Shown here in pieces: positions 1-8,245 of a stretch of 64,000 bases of DNA. Within the stretch, counting starts at the first letter, position 1; every line of letters starts with the position of its first letter. This DNA is from Novosphingobium sp. UBA6272 (GTDB taxonomy: Bacteria > Pseudomonadota > Alphaproteobacteria > Sphingomonadales > Sphingomonadaceae): positions 113,150 through 177,149 of the forward strand of contig NZ_DJUW01000016.1 in the NCBI RefSeq assembly GCF_002440635.1, written 5' to 3'. The translations under genes and the position numbers were made by a program. The notes under the pieces were generated by a model. The model did no database searches, had not been told where the DNA came from, and saw only the letters and a program-made list of their open reading frames with translations.

Positions 1-1136
1 GCCAGCAGCACGTTCATGTGCCCGGGCATGCGCCCCGCAACCGGGTGGATCGCATACTTCACTTCCACGCCCTTGGCCTTGAGCAGGTCGGCCATTTCGC
101 GCAGCGCGTGCTGGGCCTGAGACACCGCCATGCCGTAGCCGGGGATGATGATCACCTTCTCCGCCTCGCCCAGCATGTAGGCCGCGTCCTCGGCGCTGCC
201 GCGCTTCCACGGGCGCTGCTCCTTCGCCTCGCCCTGCGCCCCGGCCTCTGCCCCGAAGCCGCCCGCGATCACCGAGATGAAGCTGCGGTTCATCGCCTTG
301 CACATGATGTAGGAGAGGATCGCGCCCGACGAGCCGACCAGCGCCCCGGTGATGATCATGGCGGTGTTGTGCAGCGTAAAGCCCATCGCCGCCGCGGCCC
401 AGCCCGAGTACGAGTTGAGCATCGAGACGACGACCGGCATGTCTGCCCCGCCGATCGGGATGATCAGCAGGAACCCGATCAGGAAGGCCAGCGCGGTGAT
501 CGTGGCGATCACCCACAGGCTCTGGTCGGTCATGAAATAGCCGGTCAGGCCGATTATTGCGATCAGCGTGCCGAGGTTGATCACATGGCGCATTGGCAGC
601 ATGATCGGCGCGCCGCTCATCTTCCCCGCGAGCTTGAGGAAGGCGATTACCGAGCCACTGAACGTGATCGCGCCAATGGCAATACCAAGGCCTGCCTCAA
701 GTCGTGATACCGGGTTGATCTGGCCGTTCGCGCCGAGAATTCCGAAAGCCTCGGGATTAAGGTAGGCGGCCCAGCCGACCAGCACCGCCGCCAGGCCGAC
801 AAGGCTGTGGAACGCCGCGACGAGCTGCGGCATGTCTGTCATCTTGATGCGACGCGCGGTCACCAGCCCGATCACCGCGCCAAGGCCGATCGCGGCCATG
901 ATCTGGAGCAGGATGATCAGGTCATCCGGCGTCGGCTGCGGCAGGAACCCACCTTCGGGCACCGGCGCGCGCAGCAGCAGGGTCGTCCCGACGGCGATCG
1001 CCATGCCGAGCATGCCCATCCGGTTGCCGCCCTGCGAGGTCGACGGCGAAGACAGCCCGCGCAAGGCGAAGATGAAGCATACCCCCGAAACCAGGTAAGC
1101 GAGCATGACCCATGCGGGGACGGCGATGTGTTCCAT
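1..1136 (-). CDS. pntB: NAD(P) transhydrogenase beta subunit PntB (partial, C-terminus cut by window edge)
   Basis: Inner-membrane beta subunit of the proton-translocating transhydrogenase, which moves hydride between NADH and NADP+ using the proton gradient. About 378 codons are visible. The N-terminus (MEHIAVPAWVMLAYLVSG) opens a run of hydrophobic helices (domain II), followed by a charged linker and the start of the NADP(H)-binding domain III with the fingerprint GYGMAVSQAQ. The remaining C-terminal residues lie beyond base 1. Its ATG overlaps the TGA of the alpha-2 gene by one base (TGATG), so the two are translationally coupled. Family assignment is secure; only the end is missing. Confidence 0.95.
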   Translation of the reverse strand, partial: MEHIAVPAWVMLAYLVSGVCFIFALRGLSSPSTSQGGNRMGMLGMAIAVGTTLLLRAPVPEGGFLPQPTPDDLIILLQIMAAIGLGAVIGLVTARRIKMTDMPQLVAAFHSLVGLAAVLVGWAAYLNPEAFGILGANGQINPVSRLEAGLGIAIGAITFSGSVIAFLKLAGKMSGAPIMLPMRHVINLGTLIAIIGLTGYFMTDQSLWVIATITALAFLIGFLLIIPIGGADMPVVVSMLNSYSGWAAAAMGFTLHNTAMIITGALVGSSGAILSYIMCKAMNRSFISVIAGGFGAEAGAQGEAKEQRPWKRGSAEDAAYMLGEAEKVIIIPGYGMAVSQAQHALREMADLLKAKGVEVKYAIHPVAGRMPGHMNVLL

Positions 1137-1444
1137 CAGACCTGCCCCTCGCTCTTCGGCGCGGGCCGATCTTTCTTCTTGTACATCGCCAGCATCCGCG
1201 CAGTCACCGCGAAGCCGCCAAAGATGTTGACGCTGGCCAGCACCACCGCCAGCAGCCCGAGCCACTTCGAGCCCGCGCTACCCGCCGCCGCCGCAGCGAT
1301 CAGCGCGCCGACGATAATCACCGAGGAGATCGCATTGGTCACCGCCATCAACGGCGTATGCAGAGCCGGGGTGACGCTCCACACGACGTAATAGCCCACA
1401 AAGCAGGCCATCACGAAGATCGAGAGGATCGAGATGAAATCCAT
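1136..1444 (-). CDS. pntAB: NAD(P) transhydrogenase alpha-2 subunit PntAB
   Basis: A 102-residue membrane subunit of the three-polypeptide alphaproteobacterial transhydrogenase, equivalent to the C-terminal membrane part of E. coli PntA. It contains about three to four hydrophobic helices (FVMACFVGYYVVW, ISSVIIVGALIAAAAAG, WLGLLAVVLASVNIFGGF) with the conserved segment TPLMAVTNAISS and a charged tail. An AAAGG Shine-Dalgarno motif eight bases before the ATG lies inside the preceding 50-codon ORF, whose TAG directly abuts this ATG. The stop overlaps the pntB start by one base. Confidence 0.93.
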   Translation of the reverse strand: MDFISILSIFVMACFVGYYVVWSVTPALHTPLMAVTNAISSVIIVGALIAAAAAGSAGSKWLGLLAVVLASVNIFGGFAVTARMLAMYKKKDRPAPKSEGQV

Positions 1445-1597
1445 CTATTGAGCCTTTGAGTACTCAGTACGGACATCCTGAGCGTTGTCGCGCATCGCTC
1501 GATCCTTACCGACAGCATAACCAGCGAAAATCACTAACAAAAAAGCGACTTTCCAACGATGCTGACGCAGCAAGTCAATGATCTGTTTGTGTCTCAC
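1445..1597 (-). CDS. Small 50-residue single-pass membrane protein ORF between pntAA and pntAB
   Basis: Unrecognised. The frame starts with GTG overlapping the pntAA stop (GTGA) and ends with TAG directly before the pntAB ATG, so it fills the gap between the two subunit genes exactly. GAAAGG lies eight bases before the GTG. The predicted peptide begins MRHKQIIDLLRQHRWK, has one hydrophobic segment (VAFLLVIFAGYAVG), then a polar charged tail ending EYSKAQ. The basic N-terminus before the helix suggests N-in topology. Codon use is clearly more AT-rich than its neighbours (TTT, TTG, TTA, ATT), so it may be recently acquired or weakly selected. A non-coding spacer is the alternative, but the two exact junctions argue for translation. 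Confidence 0.5.
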   Translation of the reverse strand: MRHKQIIDLLRQHRWKVAFLLVIFAGYAVGKDRAMRDNAQDVRTEYSKAQ

Positions 1598-2709
1598 CCG
1601 AGCAGCCTTTCATTCACGACCTTGCCATCCTTGGTCAGCCGGATCGCATCGCCGATTTCCTCGTCCAGGACCGGGCGGCCTGCGTCCTTGTCCCAGAAGG
1701 CGGAGAGGAAATTGTAGAGGTTGCGGGCGAACAGCGCCGAGGCGTCTGCGGCCAGATGCGCCGGTGTGTTGGAAAAGCCGATGATCTTGACGCCGTGCTT
1801 GACAACCGTCTCGTCCGGCTTGCTGCCTTCGACATTTCCGCCCTGCGCCACGGCCAGATCGAAGATCACGCTGCCCGGTTTCATGCTGGCAATCTGCGCG
1901 TCTGAAATCAGGCGCGGGGCAGCGCGGCCCGGGATCAGCGCGGTGGTGATGACGATGTCCTGCTTGGCGATGTGGCTGCTCACCAGTTCGGCCTGGGCCT
2001 TCTGGTATTCCGCGCTCATTTCCGTGGCATAGCCGCCCGCGCCTTCGCCTTCGATCCCTTTGACGCTCTCAACGAAGATCGGCTTGGCACCGAGCGACTG
2101 GATCTGCTCCTTGGTGGCCGAGCGCACATCGGTGGCAGAAACCTGCGCACCGAGCCGCCGCGCGGTGGCGATCGCCTGGAGCCCGGCGACGCCCACCCCC
2201 ATCACGAAGGCCTTGGCGGCACTGACCGTGCCGGCTGCGGTCATCATCATCGGAAAGGCGCGGCCATAGGCGTTGGCCGCCTCGATCACCGCCTTGTAGC
2301 CAGCGAGGTTGGACTGGCTGGACAGGATGTCCATGCTCTGCGCGCGGGTGATCCGCGGCATGAATTCCATCGCCAGCGCCTCGAACCCGGCCTTGGCATA
2401 TTCGTCAACCCGTGCCCGCTGCCCGAAGGGATCGAGCCCGGCGACGATCCAGGCGCCCGCGTTGGCACCCTTCAGCGCCTTGGGATCGGGGCCCTGCACG
2501 CCCAGCACGATGTCCGCGCCCTTGGCGGCGTCCCCCACCACTTCGGCCCCGGCGGCAGCGTATTCTTCATCAGAAATCGCAGCGGAAAGCCCTGCCCCCG
2601 CCTGAACCGCCACGCTTGCCCCCAACGCGATGAATCTCTTCACCGTTTCCGGGCTGGCCGCGACACGGGTTTCCCCGCTCGCGGTTTCCTTCAGGACCGC
2701 GATCCGCAT
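1594..2709 (-). CDS. pntAA: NAD(P) transhydrogenase alpha-1 subunit PntAA
   Basis: A 371-residue soluble NAD(H)-binding subunit (domain I) that passes hydride to PntB. It is alanine-dehydrogenase-like: N-terminal MRIAVLKETASGETRVA, the conserved ITRAQSMDILSSQSN segment around residue 130, and a Rossmann nucleotide site VMGVGVAGLQAIATARRLG. The length fits a separate alpha-1 polypeptide in the split three-gene form. The ATG at 2709 is chosen because it begins the conserved strand; an earlier in-frame start would run into the upstream small gene. It lies 14 bases after the COX4-like gene and its stop overlaps the next small ORF. Confidence 0.95.
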   Translation of the reverse strand: MRIAVLKETASGETRVAASPETVKRFIALGASVAVQAGAGLSAAISDEEYAAAGAEVVGDAAKGADIVLGVQGPDPKALKGANAGAWIVAGLDPFGQRARVDEYAKAGFEALAMEFMPRITRAQSMDILSSQSNLAGYKAVIEAANAYGRAFPMMMTAAGTVSAAKAFVMGVGVAGLQAIATARRLGAQVSATDVRSATKEQIQSLGAKPIFVESVKGIEGEGAGGYATEMSAEYQKAQAELVSSHIAKQDIVITTALIPGRAAPRLISDAQIASMKPGSVIFDLAVAQGGNVEGSKPDETVVKHGVKIIGFSNTPAHLAADASALFARNLYNFLSAFWDKDAGRPVLDEEIGDAIRLTKDGKVVNERLLG

Positions 2710-2723
2710 CCGCTGCGGCGCGC

Positions 2724-2849
2724 TCAGCTGGCGATCATGTAAATGACGAAGGCGGTGACCAGCACGGTCACGATTGCGCCCCACTTCACCAGACCCGTGA
2801 AGCCGGAGTAGGTCGATTCATGCATCTTCATGTCGTTGCCGCTGGCCAT
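2724..2849 (-). CDS. Small aa3-type cytochrome c oxidase subunit IV-like protein
   Basis: A 41-residue protein, MASGNDMKMHESTYSGFTGL followed by one transmembrane helix (IVTVLVTAFVIYMIAS). The HESTYSGF motif before a single helix is typical of the bacterial aa3-oxidase subunit IV family (COX4_pro_2 type), which is often found beside transhydrogenase genes in sphingomonads. No other oxidase gene is present, so the true partner could be the transhydrogenase or an oxidase encoded elsewhere. AGAGG lies seven bases before the ATG. It is the first gene of the pnt operon. Confidence 0.75.
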   Translation of the reverse strand: MASGNDMKMHESTYSGFTGLVKWGAIVTVLVTAFVIYMIAS

Positions 2850-3023
2850 TCTGGAACCTCTGGAATGCAGTGTGTTGATAACGATGTGGGTCTCTATCGG
2901 GCAAATTGACCCCGCTCAAGTGGGCAGACAGCCAATTCGGTGCAATCGGCAGCCTTAATCGGCTCTTTACCCAAATTGACTATGCGGTCCTGTGACAAGA
3001 GTTGGGGGCAAGTGACAAGGACC

Positions 3024-4442
3024 ATGGCGGAGATCGAGCAGCGCCTGTTGATGCTGATCGACGATGAGCCGGCACAAAGCCGGCTGATCGCCGCACTTGC
3101 CGCGCGTGAAGGCTGGCGGACCCTGGTCGTCAATGACAGCGAGACCGCGATTGCCACGCTCGGCACCCGCCAGGGGATGCAGCTCAACGCGATCATCCTC
3201 GACCAGTGGGTTCCCGGCGACGAGGCCTGCACCCTGATCGCCGAATTGCGCAGCCGTCGCCCGGCCTTGCCGATCCTGATGCTTACCACGAGCGCCTCAC
3301 CGCTGCTGGCGGTCGAGGCGATGCGCGCCGGAGCGACCGACTATCTGGTCAAGCCGGTCGCGCCCGACCGGCTGATGCAGGCACTGCGGATGGCGACCAC
3401 CCGCGAAGCTCCGCGCGACGAGCTGCAGCCGCTGACCGAGAAAATGCCGGCCACCCCCGATTTCGACGCGATGATCGGGGCAGCACCCTCGTTCCGCTCG
3501 GCCCTGGCGGTTGCGGCCAAGGCCGCGCGCGGCCACGGCCCGGTGCTGATCGAAGGCGAAAGCGGGACCGGCAAGGAAATGGTAATCCGGGCGATGCAGG
3601 CCGCGAGCCCGCGCGCCAAGCTACCGTTCCGCTTGCTCAATGTCGGCGCAGTTCCCGCCAATTCGGTTGAATCGGCGCTGTTCGGCCATGAAAAGGGCGC
3701 CTTCCCCGGCGCCTTCGATCGCCACATCGGCGCGATCCAGCATGCCGATGGCGGCACTCTCGCCCTCGACGAGGTCGACCGCTTGCCGCTGGCGGTGCAG
3801 CAGCGCCTGCTCGAATCGATCCAGCGCGGCGATGTCCGCCCGATCGGCGCGCGCCATTCGTTTCGGGTCGATGTCCGCCTGATCGCGGCCAGCAATCTGC
3901 CGCTGAAGGAAATGGCCGAAGGCGGCCACTTCCTGAACGAACTTCTCGCCGCCCTCTCACCCACGACGGTTCACCTGCCGGCATTGCGTGAGCGTGCCGG
4001 CGATATCCCGGCCCTCGCCCGCCATTTCCTGGCCCGGATCGGCGAACAGCCGGGGCTTCGCGCGCTGGGGATCACCGACGGAGCGCTGTCGCTGCTTGCG
4101 GCCTATGACTGGCCCGGCAACGTCCGCCAGCTTCAGGCCGTATTGTTCCGCGCCGCCGTGTTCTGCGACGGCGATGCTCTGACCGCCGACGATTTCCCGC
4201 AGCTGTCCGACCTGCTCGGCAGCGATGGAGCACAGCAGGCCCCGGTGCACGAAGGCGTCGGGGTGATGCTCTACACCCCCGATGGCAATCTGCGCCCGCT
4301 CGAAGATATCGAAGCCGACGTGATCCGGCTGGCGATCGGGCATTACCGCGGGCGGATGACCGAAGTCGCCCGCCGCCTCGGTATCGGCCGCTCGACCCTT
4401 TACCGCAAGCTCACCGAGTTGGGGATTGGCGACGCGGCCTGA
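3024..4442 (+). CDS. NtrC-family response regulator with degenerate GAFTGA loop and arginine fingers
   Basis: A 472-residue protein with receiver, AAA+ and Fis-type HTH domains in NtrC order. The receiver has the acidic pair (D13, D14), a phospho-acceptor D60 (IILDQWVPGDE) and the YLVKPV lysine. The AAA+ domain keeps Walker A GESGTGKE (about residue 177) and Walker B LALDEVDRL. However, the sigma-54 contact loop reads GAFPGA (residues 225-230), and the region that normally carries FRxDLYYRL reads FLNELLAAL (about 304-312), so both usual arginine fingers are absent. The C-terminal HTH (EVARRLGIGRSTLYRKL) is intact. AAGGA precedes the chosen ATG. It probably binds DNA but may not remodel sigma-54 polymerase. 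It is divergent from the pnt operon. Confidence 0.85.
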   Translation: MAEIEQRLLMLIDDEPAQSRLIAALAAREGWRTLVVNDSETAIATLGTRQGMQLNAIILDQWVPGDEACTLIAELRSRRPALPILMLTTSASPLLAVEAMRAGATDYLVKPVAPDRLMQALRMATTREAPRDELQPLTEKMPATPDFDAMIGAAPSFRSALAVAAKAARGHGPVLIEGESGTGKEMVIRAMQAASPRAKLPFRLLNVGAVPANSVESALFGHEKGAFPGAFDRHIGAIQHADGGTLALDEVDRLPLAVQQRLLESIQRGDVRPIGARHSFRVDVRLIAASNLPLKEMAEGGHFLNELLAALSPTTVHLPALRERAGDIPALARHFLARIGEQPGLRALGITDGALSLLAAYDWPGNVRQLQAVLFRAAVFCDGDALTADDFPQLSDLLGSDGAQQAPVHEGVGVMLYTPDGNLRPLEDIEADVIRLAIGHYRGRMTEVARRLGIGRSTLYRKLTELGIGDAA

Positions 4443-4569
4443 TTTTGCTATCCTGCGATAACCAGCAGGGAGTTTCCGCACTTGGTCCAGTGACACCGCC
4501 CCGGCGGATTTCATCACCCTCGCAGCCTGAACGGTCTGCGCTGACCAATTGCATCCGAAAGGAATTCCC

Positions 4570-5349
4570 ATGCCCCGACTTGCGGGAAAAGTCTGCGTCG
4601 TAACCGGCGCCGCGCGCGGCATCGGCCGCGGCATTGCCCATGCCTTCCATGCCGAAGGCGGCGAAGTCATCCTCACCGATATCGACCAGTCCGGCGGCGC
4701 GGCGGCCGCTGCCGAAATCGGCTGCCGCTTTCTGCCGCTCGACGTGCGCGAAGAGGCGGACTGGGCCGCGCTGGCTCGCGCCGTCCCGGTGGCCGACGTG
4801 GTGGTCAACAATGCCGGGATCACGGGCTTCGAAAGTTCGCCCGGTCCGCACGATCCGGAACATGCCAGCCTGGCCGACTGGCGCGCGGTCCATGCCACCA
4901 ACCTCGACGGGACCTTCCTTGGCTGCCGTTATGCGATTGCGGCGATGAAGGACCGGGTGACGGGTTCGATCATCAATGTCTCGTCGCGCTCTGGTCTTGT
5001 CGGGATCCCCGGCGCTGCTGCCTATGCCAGTTCCAAGGCGGCGGTGCGCAACCATACCAAGTCGGTCGCGCTGTGGTGCGCGCAGAACGGCTGGGCGATC
5101 CGCTGCAATTCGATTCACCCGGCGGCGATCCTGACCGAGATGTGGGAACCGCTGCTGGGTGACGGACCAGACCGCGCCGAGCGGATGGCGGCGTTTGTCG
5201 CCGATACCCCGCTCAAGCGGTTCGGAGGGATCTCCGAAGTTGCCGCACTGGCCGTGCTGCTGGCTTCCGATGAAGCGGGCTACATCACCGGGGCCGAGCT
5301 GAACATCGATGGCGGACTGCTCGCCGGATCGGCGGCAAGTCCGGGATAA
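4570..5349 (+). CDS. SDR family NAD(P)-dependent oxidoreductase
   Basis: A 259-residue classical short-chain dehydrogenase: cofactor motif [12 protein letters not shown] near the N-terminus, an aspartate after the second strand (LTDIDQ) that suggests NAD(H) preference, NNAG, a catalytic serine in INVSSRSG, and YASSKAA carrying the catalytic Tyr and Lys. The C-terminal [13 protein letters not shown] is typical of SDR fold enzymes acting on cyclic alcohols or 3-oxoacyl substrates; the substrate cannot be read from sequence. AAAGGA lies about six bases before the ATG. An earlier in-frame ATG lacks a ribosome site. Confidence 0.9.
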   Translation: MPRLAGKVCVVTGAARGIGRGIAHAFHAEGGEVILTDIDQSGGAAAAAEIGCRFLPLDVREEADWAALARAVPVADVVVNNAGITGFESSPGPHDPEHASLADWRAVHATNLDGTFLGCRYAIAAMKDRVTGSIINVSSRSGLVGIPGAAAYASSKAAVRNHTKSVALWCAQNGWAIRCNSIHPAAILTEMWEPLLGDGPDRAERMAAFVADTPLKRFGGISEVAALAVLLASDEAGYITGAELNIDGGLLAGSAASPG

Positions 5350-5425
5350 ATCGGCCCTAGCGCTTTCAATTGCCGCCAATTCTGCCAAGCTGGCCCCTGG
5401 TATTGGACAGCGGGACGGAGGGGCT

Positions 5426-8245
5426 ATGATCCTGTGGGCGATCGTCGCCGGGGCACTGATCGGCTGGGCCGTGTCCGACTGGGGCAACGGCTCTATCGGA
5501 GCGATCCTGGGCGGCATGCTCGGCGCGGCGATGGGCAAGTGGCTCCAGAACGAATTCACCGCTCAGGTAGCGCGCGAAGTGCGCCGGCAGCTTGATGGCT
5601 TGCAGGAACCGCACGTGCCGAATGTCCTGCCGGCCGAGCCGCCGCGCCCACAAGTGCCCGAAACGGAACCGGTTGCTCCGCCGATCGCAGCGCCCGTACC
5701 CGAGCCCGCGATGGTTCAGGCCTGGACCGAGCAGGCCCCGGCCTGGCAGGAAGTGGTGCGACAGGAACCGGCCGAGCCCTCGCTTGCAGAAAAGGCGATC
5801 CATCACACGGTCGAATGGTTCACCGGCGGCAACACCATCGTCCGGGTCGGGCTGGTGGTGCTGTTCGTGGGCCTGGTGTTCCTGGCCCGGCTGGTCGCCA
5901 ATGCCGGGCTGTTCCCGCTGGAAGCGCGGCTGGCCACAGTCGGCCTGATCGGCGCGGCGCTGCTCGGCATCGGCTTCGTCAAACGGATCGAGCGTCCCGA
6001 CTTCGCGCTGCACCTGCAAGGGGGCGGCGTCGCGGTGATGTACCTGACGGTCTTCGCCGCAGCGCGAATTTACGAGGTGATGCCGCCCCTGGCTGCCTTT
6101 GGCTTCATGGTCCTGATCGCGGCGTTGGGGGCTTTCCTGGCGGTGATGCAGGATTCGCGGGTGATGGCGCTGGCCAGCTTCCTCGGCGGCTATGCCGTGC
6201 CGGTCATGCTCGGCGGCGAGGCGGAGACCCCGCTCGGACTGTTCAGCTATATCACCATTCTCAACCTGGCGGTGATGGGGATCGCCTGGAAGAAGAGTTG
6301 GCGGCTGCTCAACCTGCTCGGCTTCTTCGCAACCTTCGGCCTCGCCACGCTGTGGGGCTTTGGCGCTTACCAGGATCGCCATTTCCTGATCTGCGAAGTG
6401 TTCCTGGCGCTGTCGGTGGCGATCTATCTCGCCACCGCGCTGCTCTATGCCCACAATACTCCGGGTAAGCTCGGCAATGTTGCGGATTCGACGCTGCTGT
6501 TCGGGACCGCGCTGGCCGGTTTCGGGCTGCAGTCCGGGCTGGTCCATGACCGGCCTTATGCCGCCGCATGGTCGGCGCTGGTGTTTGGCGCGGTCTACCT
6601 CGCCGTCGCCTGGTGGGCGATGCAGCGCCGCAAGCAAGGCATGGGCCTGCTCAGCGAATGCATGCTGGCGATCGGGGTCGGCTTCGTCACCCTCGCGATC
6701 CCATTGGCGCTCGACGTCAAATGGGTCGGCGCGTCTTGGGCGCTGGAAGGCGCGGGCGCGTTCTGGGTCGGAACACGGCAGGCACGGTGGATGCCGCGGC
6801 CCTTTGGACTGCTGCTGCAGGCATTCGGTGCGGCCCTGACCCTGGCAACACTGGAAGCCAATGTCTCGGCCGTGCCGATCTTCAACAACGGCGTGTTCGG
6901 CCCGCTGCTGATCGCCGCGCCGCTGCTGTTCACCGCCTGGCTGCTGCGTCAGACCTGGCCGCACAGCGGATCAAGCTGGGCCGAGAACTGGGAACCGGTT
7001 GAGCAAAGCCTCGGCAAACCTTGGTTCCTCGCCGGGTTCGCCTTTGCTGCGCTGGCGGCATTGCAGGAAGTCAACCGTGCCCTGCCCGCCCCAACCAGCG
7101 AAGACTGGCCGCAACCGGTATTCTCGGACTGGCAGGCCACGCTGGTCGGCTTGCTCGCCGTGCTCCTGCTGATGGCGCTGGCCAACTGGACCGGGCGCAA
7201 GCGCGACTGGCCGGTTGCGACCTGGCCAGGCCGGGCCGGCATGATCCTGATCGCGTTGGCCTTCCCGGGCATGCTGATCATGGGCCGCAATGTAACTGAC
7301 CTGCCCGATCTGATCGCCTGGGTCGCCGCTTTCGGGATCCATTATAGGATGCTCCAACTGCGCGACAGGGCCAAACTCCCCGGCCGCAGCGCCTGGGACG
7401 CTGGGATGCATACACTGGGCGTGCTGGTGCTGACCGGAATGCTGGCCGATGCCCTGTTCCAGCTGGTCGATGCCGCGAGCCTGTGGGACACGTCCTGGGC
7501 CGGAGTGGTGTTCCTGATCAGCGCCACCGCCGTTCTGTTCGTGCTGACCCGCTGGGCCGGCCGCGCCGCCAGCGGTGGGACCGAACCGCACGGCTGGCCG
7601 CTGCATCCCCATGCCCGGGCCTATTGGTGGCGCGGAGCCACGGTGCTGGCTGCCTTGACCTACCTTGGGGCACTCGCGGCCGGGTGGTTTGCAGCCGGCG
7701 ATGCGGCCCCCCTGCCCTATGTGCCGCTGCTCAACCCGATCGATCTTGCGGTCGGCCTGGCTATCGCCGCGCTGGCCTATCGCCGGCAACTGCTCCAAAC
7801 TGCCGATCCGCAGCCGCGCCTTGCCGCATGGATCGCTGGAAACGGCGGGCTCGGCGCGCTGGCGCTGCTCGGCTTTGTCGCAATCAACGGCATCTGGGTG
7901 AGGACCGCGCACCACTTCATGGGCGTGCCGTGGGACTATTCAACCCTCTCCAGCCCGACCGTATTGACCGGTTTTTCCATACTCTGGACCCTGATCGCAA
8001 TGGGACTGATGCTGTTCGCCCAGCGCCAGGCGATGCGGCTGCCGTGGCTGGCCGGGGCAACGCTGCTCGGCGTTGTGGTGGCCAAGCTGCTGTTCGTCGA
8101 CATGTCACAGGCCGAAGGTATCGCCCGTATCGTCGCGTTCATCGGGGTGGGTGTACTGATGCTGCTGATCGGCTATTTCGTGCCGTTACCGCCACGCAAG
8201 GGCGAAGCTGGTTCGATGTCGCAACGCGGCGAGGAGAAGACTTGA
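5426..8245 (+). CDS. DUF2339 polytopic membrane protein
   Basis: A 939-residue integral membrane protein. The N-terminus is a glycine-rich hydrophobic hairpin (MILWAIVAGALIGWAVSD, GAILGGMLGAAMGKWL), followed by a Pro/Glu-rich linker (about residues 55-120) and then more than twenty predicted hydrophobic helices to the C-terminus. This architecture matches DUF2339 proteins, whose biochemical role is unknown. The start is the ATG after a GGACGGAGGGG ribosome site, since upstream in-frame codons overlap the SDR gene. Its TGA overlaps the next ATG (TGATG), so it is coupled to the DUF3999 gene, its usual genomic partner. A cell-envelope role is inference. Confidence 0.9.
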   Translation: MILWAIVAGALIGWAVSDWGNGSIGAILGGMLGAAMGKWLQNEFTAQVAREVRRQLDGLQEPHVPNVLPAEPPRPQVPETEPVAPPIAAPVPEPAMVQAWTEQAPAWQEVVRQEPAEPSLAEKAIHHTVEWFTGGNTIVRVGLVVLFVGLVFLARLVANAGLFPLEARLATVGLIGAALLGIGFVKRIERPDFALHLQGGGVAVMYLTVFAAARIYEVMPPLAAFGFMVLIAALGAFLAVMQDSRVMALASFLGGYAVPVMLGGEAETPLGLFSYITILNLAVMGIAWKKSWRLLNLLGFFATFGLATLWGFGAYQDRHFLICEVFLALSVAIYLATALLYAHNTPGKLGNVADSTLLFGTALAGFGLQSGLVHDRPYAAAWSALVFGAVYLAVAWWAMQRRKQGMGLLSECMLAIGVGFVTLAIPLALDVKWVGASWALEGAGAFWVGTRQARWMPRPFGLLLQAFGAALTLATLEANVSAVPIFNNGVFGPLLIAAPLLFTAWLLRQTWPHSGSSWAENWEPVEQSLGKPWFLAGFAFAALAALQEVNRALPAPTSEDWPQPVFSDWQATLVGLLAVLLLMALANWTGRKRDWPVATWPGRAGMILIALAFPGMLIMGRNVTDLPDLIAWVAAFGIHYRMLQLRDRAKLPGRSAWDAGMHTLGVLVLTGMLADALFQLVDAASLWDTSWAGVVFLISATAVLFVLTRWAGRAASGGTEPHGWPLHPHARAYWWRGATVLAALTYLGALAAGWFAAGDAAPLPYVPLLNPIDLAVGLAIAALAYRRQLLQTADPQPRLAAWIAGNGGLGALALLGFVAINGIWVRTAHHFMGVPWDYSTLSSPTVLTGFSILWTLIAMGLMLFAQRQAMRLPWLAGATLLGVVVAKLLFVDMSQAEGIARIVAFIGVGVLMLLIGYFVPLPPRKGEAGSMSQRGEEKT

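Noticed and set aside
7483..8244. Upstream extension of the DUF3999 frame, giving an apparent 712-residue protein
   Set aside because: This part is an out-of-frame reading of the DUF2339 gene; a lipoprotein signal starts cleanly at 8245 after a ribosome site.
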